Both the position numbers and the translations under genes were made by a program. From Bolinopsis microptera (lineage: Eukaryota > Ctenophora > Tentaculata > Lobata > Bolinopsidae), in contig NC_087083.1 of the NCBI RefSeq assembly GCF_026151205.1, positions 12,088,944-12,152,943 on the forward strand: a stretch of 64,000 nt of DNA, in the 5' to 3' direction. Under the pieces are notes generated by a model. The model worked only from the letters and a program-made list of their open reading frames with translations. It was not told the DNA's origin and ran no database searches. Below, one piece after another: positions 1 to 12,300 of the stretch. Position 1 is the stretch's first letter. Each line of letters opens with the position of its first letter.

Positions 1-1277
1 CAGGAATGTTCACCCCGATAAGTGCCCTGAATTCCTGGACGTGTCCCAAGTGCGACACGAATGTAACGAACATGAGCGATCTGGCGTCACATATCAAAGT
101 GTGTCTAAACGGACAAGGTGACAACTATTGTAACGAGTGTGGACGGGGCTACAGCAGCAAAGTAAGTTACCCGTGACTATATAGATAATTTTAATCGGAA
201 CCGTGTATCTTAATCTACATAGAAAAGATTTTTTTGCTTTCAACATTTAGATTTAAATTCAGATGAACTGTTTCAGTTGATTATATTTTTTTAAATAAAA
301 TATTTCAAATCGAATAGCAGATAATTAATATTCTGAATTCTCAGGCCAGTCTTCAGCGTCATATCAGCGTTGTGCACCGCAAAGAGAGGAATTACGAGTG
401 CCACATCTGTAGGAAAAGATTTGGTCAACAGATTCATGTAGACGTTCACATGAGACTCCATACAGGTAGATTAATAGTCTAATTATCTAATTGATTAATT
501 GATATTTGATTTGACTCAGTGGTTTCGGATTTCTCATTATTCACCATACCGGTACAACTCAAGATGATTGCACTGTTGGTTCTGGCCAGGGAAACAATTT
601 AGTGCCCTCTTTAAATTAATTCAGCTCAATTTATACAATTCTAACAGTACCTCTGTTTCAGGTGAGAAGCCGTTTGTGTGCCACATGTGTAACGACAGCT
701 TCAAACAGTCAGCCCATTTAAAGCGACACATGCAGTGTCACATCAGAGCACCTTCTGAATTCTCTCTCTACAAATCTCAGGTAATTTGAACTTGCGGTGC
801 AATGATTTGTTTGCTAGTTTAATATGAGCTGACCCAGTCTGATGTTTTAACTTACTTACAAGATTTTCTGATACAACTGCAGTAGGAGCTATTTAGGTAA
901 TGTTATTATTATCGAGTAAACGATCGCCATTATTACTCAGTTATTAATCAAACTACTTTCCTCAGAAACAAAACTCTGGTCCCTTCAAAAGAGACGTTAT
1001 GAGCTCAAAACCTGACTACGACTCCCTCTTGCCCCGTATCTCCGGCAAGAACATGTCCCCTCTCTCCACCCGACCGCTCCACGAGTATCCATACCTTCTC
1101 TCCGGCTCTCTCACCGACACTCCCTCCTCTCCTAATCTTAAAGACAAGTTCAGATCATATGGCATGATGCTGGGAGAACCGGCCGTTCTGAGTGAACTAC
1201 AAAACAAATACACGATGGAACTGATCAAGTTGATAGGACAGACTGTAGAGGATCAGAGAAAGAATATCTCCAGATAA
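1..1277 (+). CDS. C2H2 zinc-finger protein, 3' four exons (gene enters from left edge)
   Basis: Likely a nuclear DNA-binding protein. Four exons join in frame: 1-161 (open from base 3), 345-465, 662-780 and 966-1277, each with GT donors and AG acceptors. They encode four fingers. The first is an atypical C2HC finger (CPKC..H..C). The second spans the first intron (CNEC..H..H), the third is CHICRKRFGQQIHVDVH-type, and the fourth is CHMCNDSFKQSAHLKRH. The HTGEKP linker between fingers three and four is itself split by an intron, which confirms the splice. The last exon adds a roughly 100-residue Ser/Pro-rich tail ending in a basic stretch and TGA/TAA-terminated at 1277. A possible poly(A) signal, ATTAAA, lies near 1498. 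The upstream part and any PR/SET or BTB domain lie outside the window, so the subfamily cannot be named. Confidence 0.88.
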
Positions 1278-4200
1278 AGGGCGATAAAAACAATAACATT
1301 TTGCAGATAAACTGTCTCATCTCTCTGTTTTCTGGTTGAAAACATGAGGTTGAGGATAGAGAAATACAGAATGTGGAGTAATGGTTGAGTGTGATAAGAT
1401 AAGACAAAGATAAGACTGATAGAACTCAGAACAAACTGAAAGTGTTGTTATGTGTATTGTATTGTTGACAGAATATGAGATCTAAGATTTTTTAAGATTA
1501 AAGAATCCCGGTGAAGACGAAATGATTCAGTTTATTGAAGATCTGTTAAAATCCGGGGCATGATTTGTCATGGGCATTATCAGGCGCACAAATATTTTAT
1601 AAATTTATAAATGTTTGAATAGGAGTGGGCTACACCGGGGTCAGTTTCTTGGGAAATAATTCTTATTTAACCATTATGGCCTACTGGGCTGCTGGTAGAT
1701 TAGTCTCTACAGAGGCAAATATAACAGTTAACCTAAGAATTTAACAGCAAAAATTACTCCCCAAGGTGGCACCCACTCTTAATTTAATCTTTAAATGTAT
1801 TAATTATAATCGGGCTGAGATGCATTGGCGTTCATTTTAATCTGAATCATGGCATGGTTAACCCTACGGTTTCTCATACACATCATTAGTCAAAATGTAT
1901 GTGAAGAGAACAGGTGCTATCCTAGATCTCAAGATAACCCGAAAAGGGTCTCGTTCGATAATTATTGTATCAATAAATTTCTGAAGTATGATTAATCTGA
2001 TTTATGAGCTCAGCGCGGTCAACATTTCGCTTATTTCAAGCAAAAATATCGTGGGTCGGGTTGTGGTGACCGTCGCGTCGTTGTTAAGCAAATAAAAATT
2101 GTTGACAACATTTATTATGTTAAAGTTTTACTTCATGGGTGAAAGATTATTTTAAATTTCGTTGCTTTGATGTTGCTCCCATATTTATTATGAAAATTTG
2201 GGTAAAATAAATTGTGTTTTTAATTCGATCTTTGCAGTGCGATAAAAATAATCAGCTAACCGTATAATCATAATTAATTAATTTGATGAGCTTGAAAGCT
2301 CATTTTCCGTTTATCAAAGCTAAAGTTTCTTCGGTAATCTAGATTTCAGTATCTCAATCGTATCTTGTGCCATCCACAGTGAAGTCACTAATTGGTCATT
2401 GAAGAAAAATCCGAAGCCATGATTGATAGATTTAAATGTTAGAAAGGAGATTTAATTAAATGTCGGGTTGCTCGAGCTTATCTTAAATAGAAGAGAAGCG
2501 ATTGATCGTAAGCTATTAACTTGAACCAATGGGATCACCTCAATCCGCCTTAAATAATCAAACTCAACACGCTTTATTTTGAACTAAAAGTGTTACCACT
2601 TGCACCAATAGCAGTCTCGCAAAGCTCAAGATCTAATGAAAGAATGAACTACGAAGCATGTGACACCAAGTAGCAAACCTAGGAGCACGGGCATAAGCCT
2701 GCTTTATTTGGAGATGTTGTTGTTGTTGTATCTTGTTGTTGTTTGATATAGTATTGTAGTTTTTATAGTGCGATACCGCAAGTTCGCCTTTTATCAGTAT
2801 CACATCTTTCTTGACACACGCTGTATACCTAAGAGGTATACAACGTGTAGCAACATCTTTCGTACTACACAATACACATGATGAGATGGTAAATAAGACG
2901 TTCGACTGTTCGAGATACCTAGCATGCCGGCAACCTGGCAAATCAACCTTTCCTGTGGAGTTGTTTGCAGAGAATTACAAGCAGACCACACAGGATTCAC
3001 CCCACCTTGTTTTATATCCTTATCCCTAAGCGCATTAAAATATAGATATACCACGGCGCTGCAGTCTGTATGCCCCAAAGTTCCAAACGTATCTATTTCA
3101 GATAAACCGCACTAGTGAACAGTTTCTTCATGACGAGGTAATGCAATTCAACTTGTTTTGATAATTATAAAGTGATGTCAAATTTGGTATAAGTTTCAAT
3201 AAACAGTTTCGAACACACACCAACTAATGTTCAAGTGTCTATCTAATGCAAAATTATTGTTTGCGGCCCGTAAAATTCAGGGAAATAGAGAGCGGGTCTG
3301 CGAAAAGATCTGACAACCCGGGTCACCCCGCTAATTCTCACTTAAATTTGACCCAAACGAATCTATAAGACACGGTATAAATTACCAGTATTTTCAAACA
3401 TTGCTGATCGATTTTCATAGAATCAGCAAGAATTTTGTTTTAAGATCTAGTCCCCTATTTCTGAAAAAGAGAGGAAGGAGGCTCAAAACCCTATTTTGTC
3501 TTTTATAGTTGAAGTGACTGAATTACGTCCACCGATTGAACTCCAATTTCGAGTCCTTTGAGGAATACGACGGAAGTAATTAGTATGATTGTTAGCGTTG
3601 TTTATCTTTAAAAGTTTAAAGCTTTGACAATAACAAAGATAACATGGTCTCTCATACAAATACTTCAGTTGTCCAATGTTCAAGTGAAGACAACGGAATC
3701 AATTGAAATCAATCACCTAATTTTTGTAGAATGTAGAAATGATCTCCGTATACATGTTGATGTACACCATGTTGTCGTTACTCTTGCATCCTGTTGTCGT
3801 TTACAGGTATTCACATATGATTTAGGGATCACATTTATCTTGTTGAACTTATAATTAGTGCGTACACCTATATCTTCAGTCCAGGTATCACACAGAAGTT
3901 CAAATTCAATTCGACCGATTATTGAGTTTAAGTGCATAACGTATCTTCTTTACGTGTCAAAATGGGTATAGGACAGTGGACACTATGGCAGAAGACTTTT
4001 GCCCCCCCCCCCCCCCTGTATATAAGTAAAGTTACAATGAATTCGAAATCAGGATCACTGAAATGATTGAAATATAATTTATACAATTAGAAGTAAGTTG
4101 TGTGATGTTGCAGGTTTTGTAGTATTACTTACAGTTCAACATTTAGGACGGCTGGACGGTGTATGGTTCCATCATCCATGATAAAGTGAGTCATGTTATC

Positions 4201-7200
4201 GTTTTAGGAAACTTCCGCCCTCGACTAATTCGCCCTTGTGTCCTTCGCCGTCGTGTCCAACCTTTTAGAAAACTTCCGCCCTTGGGTCCTTCGCCCTCAA
4301 TCGTGACTTCCGCCCTCACGACCTGTTCCCGTCAAAATACAGTTAGACATTTAATTCTCCGGCTTACAATCTCACAACGATTCAGCGAACAGATATACTT
4401 TTCTGCTTTTAGTCACATACTTCCCAGTACCTGTCTTTCCTTCGCTAAGTAACCCTCCACTATATCTGAAGAAAGGCTAAAAGTAGGAACCTAAAGAGTT
4501 ATGACGTTAAGAAAATTAAACACCAAATAGATTTCCAAGAAAAGACAGACAGCGATCTCAAGAGGGATGTAAATTTATTGGAGTCATAGTAATTATTACG
4601 TATAGTACTTTAGTTTGAAGTTCGTCACGTACTAAAGGTCGACAAGCCCTTATTATAAGTTCGATACTATCCATCGACCATCTTACTATTTTGAGTAAAC
4701 ATTGGCTGGTACTTTGGGCCGGTCCTAACAAAAAACGTGATAGTCTAGTTAAGTGTAGAGTGATTCATCAGATCATCCGATTCCCTCTAGACGTATGTTG
4801 GCTACATCATATATCATTTCAAGTCCCAGTTAACAGTTAGACACACTCCTCATTTCGAGCTCCCCCAGACCAATTATAAAGTCTAATATTTCTGATCGCT
4901 TCAATTCCGTTACCAGTCTCCACAGCTGTATTCTATGTTGTTTGTTTATTTGTTTGTTTATAGAACCCGTCCCCAATATCGTATCGGAAAATGACTAAAC
5001 TCTGGTCTGAGTGTGAATACGGGTGGTACCAGCTGCAAGTGTGTTCATTAACCATTTAGAGTTCTGTAAAACAGAAAACTGCATAATGCAGTTGTCTTAT
5101 ATAGTTGCTAGCTCTTCGTTGGGTATTATATATCCTTGTTATTGCGATTGGTGACGTGTCTTTAGTGATAATTCGATATTTAGATATGAGAGCGAGCGCT
5201 AAAAGTAAATACTTTTACTCATTCGAGCATATCCTTGATCTTAAACTATTCCCTAGTGTTTAATTTTGGTTTAAACACGTCAACTTAGTGCAGAATAAAG
5301 CAAGTTATACAAGTACAACTATTTCATACGTATCAAATTGGATGTGCTTTCGGTGGAGATATATAGCGCGGCCGTTTAGTTATGGTTAGGGTTTTAGCAT
5401 ATAACTATAAGACGTATAAGTATATACTTCAGATAAGAATATAGTTAGGAATAGGGTTGACCTTTCGAGTTTAGAGGTCGTTTTCCAAGCACTTTATCGA
5501 CAAATTAGAAACTGTCTGCTTGAAATTATCCTAGGTCAATCGTAAAGGTTGATCTCATCAGTATTACAAGGGGTTCGACAGAAGGTACATGGTATCTGTG
5601 ATCTTCGCTAACGACTGGTGGCAGATATCTTCGCTAACAACTCATGGAGATTGTGAATGTTATATGTTCACTGCTCAGTGCGCTACCTGAACTGTAGTTA
5701 GACACGTACGGGCGTTCGACAGGGATGAACGGTAGTCGTACAATGGTACATTAATTCTAATGGAGGTACTTTTACTTAGAACTGGTAGTATATTCTGATT
5801 TCTGAATTCCAGACATTATTTTAAGTAAGAAGAAATTGTAGCCGTATTCGATTAAGTCGATTAAGTCAGGGTACATATCAAATGATCAAATTAATTTGGT
5901 AAATTGAAACCTTCTTCCGGCAAAGTTAAATAAGCTATCCAATGATTTAGCTTCCTAGTGGAATTCGAAAACATTTTCCTTCCAATTCTGAGAAACCGTA
6001 GGTAGTAGATTTCGTGATCACGAGCGATTACTATCGCGAGGGATCACTTTAACAAACCTTACAGAAATCTTTTGTGATTCCTGGAAAAGTGGAATATGCA
6101 CAAAATAGCGGATGTGACGCAGCCATTTATATTATCACTGTTTGTAAGCGTTGTTTTCGTTTGTTTGCCATGACGAATCCAGAAGTTTCCGTGAATAGGT
6201 TGACTAGATTTATCTTAATCACTTCAATATTTACTCTAGAAATAAATAAATACTTTTGCCCATGTGTTATTAATATTGCTGGTTTGATTCGCAAACTTAT
6301 TTTAGTTTATTGAAGTTGGAAGTTTTTACCATGTTTCACGGTTGCGAAGTATAGTGGCCTCTAAAATTTCAAGCTTTTCATGTAAATCTAATTTCGTAAA
6401 TTATCGCATTTATTGGCCAGATTTTCGAAAGTATTGCTACGATCATTTGCAACATGTAACGGTCGTTGACTAACACTAGATTTGGGTGTACGACATATTA
6501 TGTTCATCCGATTTAAACGTGACAACTAATCCTAACCCTTACTGAAATACGCGTGAAGCTGGTAGCTGGAGTGAAATGTTCAGGGGTGAATCTTTTGGTA
6601 CGTTAGGTCAACCTCAGCACGTTTTAAAAATACTGATTACGGTAACCATTGAGCATGACCCATGACCATTGTGCAGTCCCAAACTTGCAAAAGTGGATAA
6701 GGATATACACCACGCATGTACCGAGCGTGCTTAAAATTAATCACTTTACATTGGAACTTCTAGACTTTTCTAATAGGCCCTAGGCAGTTAAACTGTCACC
6801 AATCGATGTACTTATGAACACTGATTCGAATCACCCCATATGACTTAGGGTTAAAATGCTTCCCTGACGAGTTATCGGCGAAAAACTGTTTTGATCACGT
6901 GACATGAAGACATACCGAACTTGTATCTAGTTGATATGTACGGGTACCAAGGAGATGAGAATTTTAATTTTGGACCGTCTTCCTTATCGGCGCTTAATTG
7001 AGTTGTAAATACAATTTCCAGATTTGCTGTTATCTTATAATTTAAATTACGCGAAATGTACACTGTTTAAAGCGAGCTTAACTTTTCGTTGTTTATAAAA
7101 ATGCATGAATGACTCTTTCGCTGATAAACTCCAAACGTATTGGAATACCTTAGTTTAAGAGAGACGGTCATTGGCTAATTCGTTAAGCTTATCTTTGAAG

Positions 7201-7600
7201 AAGTCGTTTTATTAAATCCAACTTCTCAATCAGTAAATTTGAAATGCTGTCCCAGCTCATTGTTCGTTTTGGCCCATTGCCAGCGACTAAATACAACTTA
7301 TGTCTTTTCCGAAGTACCAAATTCCCTGATACTAATTGCTACCTTAAAATAGTCTAATCTTAAAATTTACGTTTCATAAATTTTATATTGATTAATCAAT
7401 GACAAATGATAAGTAAGTCCGTTTTTAAAATCTGAATATTATTTTATTATTAATTTCTTCTTCTATTGTCCAAAATCTTTGGGACCGTAACAGCCTAATA
7501 GGGTCGTCCTAACAAAGACATATGTTTATTATTATACTGTTATATATGATATCTGTGCAGTTTTTGTTACGTGTTGATAATCTATCTCTATTTTATCGCT
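1278..7600. other. long stretch with no recognised gene
   Basis: Only short, scattered open frames without recognisable motifs are present. Visible landmarks are a TGTTGT-rich patch near 2710-2750, a small inverted repeat around 2822-2842, a poly-C run at 4002-4016, and one copy of a dispersed repeat at about 6795-6910 that recurs near 29185-29310. I see no coding exon with convincing splice signals. Confidence 0.6.
6795..6910. repeat. dispersed repeat, copy 1
   Basis: This stretch matches 29185-29310 (GATTCGAATCACCCC.., GGGTTAAAATGCT.CCCTGACGAG, GATCACGTGA.ATGA) with scattered differences. It is part of an interspersed family of unknown type. Confidence 0.65.
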
Positions 7601-7660
7601 ACATTATAACTGCCATTGTGCGGGTACTGTGTTTTTACTTTATACAAGTACAAGTACACG

Positions 7661-8519
7661 ATGGATGATGATGAAATGGATACTCTTCAAAGATTGTCAG
7701 GTTACTCTTCCTACATTACCGAAGAGCATCAGGTCTATAACGCTTGGATCACTGAACTCGCAGAAGCTATGAACTGTAACAATAAACCAGAGTTTTCAGT
7801 TGAATATATTTCAAATATTTGTATTGTGCGTATCAGACAACCAGTGATCATGTAAATATGTATCTGGATATCAAGAAAGATATGGAGGAGTTGAAGAGCG
7901 ATCTTATCCGATCGCAAAGTATTGTTATCAAGCTGCAGGCTGAACTTCTGGAAAGCAAATCGAAGCAGTTGGAATCCGTGCATTCCACCGTCAAGACCGC
8001 CGTTCAGGACACTTTTCAAGCTGGGATAATCACATACAGTCAAGCTGTTTCAAAAGCCGCACCTGTACTCACAGAAGAGAGTTTGAAAAAGGTTGTACAG
8101 AATGTTATATCAGGAGAGGATCGAACTAAGAATGTGTTAATATTTGGTTTCGAGGAGACTAGTGACTTAGTGAAAAGAATCTGAGTCATGAAGTTGGCGA
8201 GATGTTTCAGCAGATTGAAGAAAAGCCACACTTCGAAGCTGTCCGGGTTGGGAAGAAGTCAGCTGAAAAGATTAGACCAGTTAAAGTTTCTTTTGAAAAT
8301 TCAAGTACAGTCCATCAGATATTAGTGAAAGCCAAAGAACTGAGACTGATTTCACGTCATAAAACTGTCTTCATTTCTCCGGACCGATCACCTGAGGAAC
8401 GAACTATCCATCAACACTCAACAGTTGGTCTTAGAGATGAAACAGATTGCCAAAGAAGACATGCAGATAAACAATATTATATCAGAAGTGGTAAAATTTG
8501 TTGTAAGGACAAGGTTTAG
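7661..8519 (+). pseudogene. LINE ORF1 protein, frameshifted remnant
   Basis: Three consecutive frames are needed to read one protein: from ATG 7661, then a shift near 7820-7855, then 7819-8184, then another shift to 8202-8519. The middle part is a coiled coil (DIKKDMEELKSDLIRSQ..LLESKSKQLES) followed by an RRM-like core (RTKNVLIFGFEE). The last part (FEAVRVGKK..RPVKVSFENSSTVHQILVKAKEL, then VFISPDRSPEERT) matches the ORF1 nucleic-acid-chaperone type of invertebrate CR1/L2-like LINEs. The protein would bind element RNA during retrotransposition. No ORF2 follows; a roughly 160-bp 3' region leads directly into a LINE-type 3' tail at about 8683. This is an internally deleted, dead copy. Confidence 0.75.
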
Positions 8520-8682
8520 GTAGTGGAGTGAACGATTTATAATAATGTTTAATGATATACATCCTTAAGTTGTTTTTTTACCGTTGCTATACTAACTTTT
8601 AATGTCAATAAGTAATTTGGTTTTGGATTTTTTATATCATACTCATTAACTGAATATCTTAGTTTGGGGTATATTCATAGGC

Positions 8683-8699
8683 CAGCCGCTTTGACATCG
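8683..8699 (+). repeat. left half of an interrupted LINE 3' tail hairpin
   Basis: The sequence CAGCCGCTTTGACAT matches the start of the 3' hairpin seen intact at 38505-38590 and 16447-16520. The right half (AGCGGGATAAAAATGC then ATTTCATTTC) resumes at about 13187. The R2-class elements between 8724 and 13186 therefore interrupt this tail. Confidence 0.7.
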
Positions 8700-8723
8700 G
8701 CAATCTTTATTTTTATTTGGATT

Positions 8724-9399
8724 GTATGAACACCCAAAGCCAAAGTTGAGGAAGGAGAGGCCCTTTGAGAGAGCGAAAGACTGGAAGCTGATATGGGACG
8801 AGGATACACTACCTGCCCAGTTCCCACAGCACATCTACAACACAGCGGAGAGACCCGACATTGTAGTATGGTCGGATAGTTTGAGAGAAGTAGTTCTGAT
8901 TGAACTGACTTGTGGTGACGAGAGTAACTTCAGTGACCAAGTAGCACGTAAAGAAGCACGCTACAACAGAGAACTGATTCCTGGCATCGACGGGTGCGGT
9001 TGGAAAGCTCTGCTCTTTACGGTAGAGATTGGGTGTAGGGGCTTCTGGCACCATACTGTACCAGCTCTATTTAACTACTTTGGATTGGCGAAGAGAACGA
9101 AGAATAAAGCCCTGAATGAGGCTGCTTTGGTCGCTCTTCGATGTTCCTATACAATCTGGTTAGCCCGCGACAACAAGAAATGGTCTACCTGCTACGACAT
9201 CGCAAGGAGGCCAGAAGTCATAAACTGTGAAAGCTGAGTGTTGGGCCCATAAAACATGTTGAAAGCTGCAACCAGGATCACAAGTACTGGTGGAATACAG
9301 AATGACTTGCTAATCAGATTGATAGATGGAGTTGCTATCGAAAGATATAGAACTCAGGTAAACATCTAACCTGTAATAGTTTATTGTTGATTTTTCTCA
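8724..9399 (+). mobile_element. 5'-truncated copy of R2-class (RLE) non-LTR retrotransposon
   Basis: This 676-bp segment corresponds base for base, as far as I can read, to 12511-13186 of the full-length element. It keeps only the C-terminal 171 residues (the restriction-like endonuclease region, PDIVVW..VLIELTC..ARKEARYNREL, ending 9237) and the same 3' UTR. Its 3' terminus (..GATTTTTCTCA) abuts the 5' end of the full-length copy directly, so the two are in head-to-tail tandem. It has no RT and cannot move by itself. Typical 5' truncation during target-primed reverse transcription explains its shape. Confidence 0.88.
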
Positions 9400-12300
9400 C
9401 ACACGGAAATGGATTGTGCGCCTGCAGACGGGCGTGTTAGTCTGCTGACAGCTGGAAAGACTGCTGACGTCAGGGAAAGTGCTGATGACGATTGGGGAAA
9501 GACTCGATGACTTCAGGGAAAGAACTGATGACTCCTGTGAAAGAGCAGAGTACGTAACTGCCTCAGTAAGGCTCCTCGTACAGACAAATCACACTACGTC
9601 AACTAAAAGAGAATGCCCCAAGACCTCCGATCAGGTGGGGAGGATCAAAGGTCAACCCGGATTTAACGATGAAGGATCTTTGAGAGAATTTGACAATAGT
9701 ACTTGTCAGTGGTGTAAGCGAATGTTCAAACAGATCAACAAACATCTCTGGAGATGCAAAATGAGACCGGCGGAGCTCGAACCCGAACCTTTGGTGAGGA
9801 TAGATGATATCCGTAATACTATGTCGGAGCAGGAACCTAGCCAGGAACACAACCACAGAGCTACAAAGGAACCTGCCTGCTCAGACTTGCGTTTTCAGTT
9901 CATAGATCATGAACCGCCCAACATCGAGATTGAGGTTACAAAGAAGCTTAAATTACCACAAGCAGCAGAGAGAGGAATATGGAAAGGAATAGATGAAGAT
10001 TTGGTTATGCTGTGTCACGAGATCGTAGAGAAGGATGAGGCGATCAGGCTTCAAAAGACTGAAGGGAGAATCTACAGCTACCTGGAATATAGATTTGGGG
10101 AAGAGAAGAAGATATTCGAACAGAAACAGCAGAGAGAGGACAGGGAGACTAAGGCGATTAGGGTTTCTAAGAGGATAGCAAAGAAAGATATGAGGTCGGC
10201 AAAGAGGAGTAAGGACACTAACGCTACAGCCACAGCGAAAAGAGAGTACCTCCGGCTGGTGCGGCTCCACAACAAAAGTCGACGCAATGAGCTCAAGAAG
10301 AAGAGGGGCAAGCAGGAGAAGAAAGAGCAGGATAAGTTTAAGAAGAACCCGTATGACTACAGCAAGAAGCTACTTAATGGTAAGCAGAACAACGCACCGC
10401 CAAGCTTCTCTAAGGAAGAAGCAGACAGGTTCTTCAAGAAGGAGTATAAGGACACGGACAGAGGTGCAATCTACACTAAGTTGGAAGGCCTTCCTGAGGC
10501 CAAGCCCCCAGTAGTTAAGTTCGAGCTGACAAAGCTGGACAGGGAAGATTTCGATGCAAAGCTGAAGAGCAGGCGTAATAAGTCATCCCCTGGTCCAAAC
10601 GGTGTACCATATGTAGTGTATAAGAGATGCCCGAGAACCGCACACATAATCTTCCAAACCCTATCTACCCTGTGGGACAAGAAGATAGTGCCACTACAAT
10701 GGCGATTTGGTGAAGCAGTCCTTATTCCAAAGACTGAGGATCTGTCAGACCCAAGCAAGTTCAGGAATATTACAAAGACGAACACCAGCGGCAAGTTGAA
10801 CATGGGAATTCTAGCAGACAAAATGCTGGATTATATGGTGTCTAATAAGTACATAGACAAGTCAGTTCAGAAGGGCTTTCTGAAGAAGACTCCTGGTTGT
10901 CTTGAACACACCCAAGTGCTTATGGAAGAACTAAAAGACGCCAAATCTACTAGACGTCAGATATTCGTTGTCTGGGTGGATTTAATGAATGCATATGGCA
11001 GAGTCCCACACAACTTGATCCTCTATGCCCTCCGGCATTACAACTTCCCTGAATGGCTCATAGATTACATGTTTAAGTACTATGATGAACTGATTGTAAG
11101 GGTGGTAACCAAAGACTGGAAGTCAAATTGGTTCTACTACATGTTAGGCCTCTTTCAAGGAGACCCTCTTTCAGTAGTGTTGTTCCTGATTGTATTCAAC
11201 TTACTGTTAGATCTTCTACAAGATCAAAAAGAACTGGGTTATAAGCCCTCCTTTAGCTCGCAACCTACATCGAATCGGGCTTTTGCAGATGACCTAACAC
11301 TTATGTCCTCCAGACTAGAGAAGGTAAAGAAGCAGATAGAGTTGATGGAGCAGTTTTTGGATTGGAGTAGGAAAATGAAGGCCAAGCCTAGCAAGTGTGT
11401 CTCCCTGGGAATGAAGGTGATAGATGGTACGTACCAGGCTTATGACCCAGAGATATTGATTGACGGCCAGATAATCAGCTATGTAGGAAACAACCCGATT
11501 AAGTTCCTGGGCCACTGGATCTATGTCGATCTAGGGTTAAATGACACTAAACAACGGATTGAAGACAAACTAAAAACTCTGTTTCAGACAGTGGATGAGT
11601 GTGGTCTCAACGGTGTCATGAAGTGTTGGATCTACAATAACATGCTGACTAGCAAGATGTCCTGGGATCTGATGATTTACAACCTTCCTGTAAGTTTTGT
11701 GTACGAACTGGATGCTATCTGCACCAGATTCTTGAAGAAGTGGTTGGGTGTTACTAGATCAATTACTGTGACAGTCCTGTACAGGAGCAAGGATTACTTC
11801 GGGCTAAACTTGAAGAAGCTGAGTGACTTATACAAGTCTCTTCAGGTATCAAAGGGACACGCCCTGAAGAACAGTGATGACACCAAAGTTGTAGAAGCCT
11901 ATAATAACAAGAGAGAGAAACAGGAGAACAGCCCGAGATGGTCTTATACAACGGAGCTGACGGCAAGAGAGCGAGATCTTTACTTCCAGGAGTTGGTTGG
12001 AGTAGTGACTAAAGACCGAGTAGGACTCGGATGCAAACCAAAGTTGACTGAGAGGCAGAAGCTAAGGCAACTGGTAGAATTGGTGTCAGAGAACGACATG
12101 CTAGTCACCCTGGTAAATAAGGGAGTACAGGGCAAGTTCTTGACATGGGAGAACACGATGCAGTTAGACTTAGGATGGAACAGCCTTATCTACAACTACA
12201 AGATGAGCCCGGCTCTCCTTAAATTCCACCTAAACTCGACACACGACGTGGCTAATACCCCTGCAAACATGAAATTGTGGAACTACTCGAGTACAGGAAA

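Noticed and set aside
4159-4452. 97-residue ORF with repeated CCGCCCT-type words
   Set aside because: The sequence is a short run of related phrases (TTCCGCCCT, TTCGCC); the frame has no known motif.
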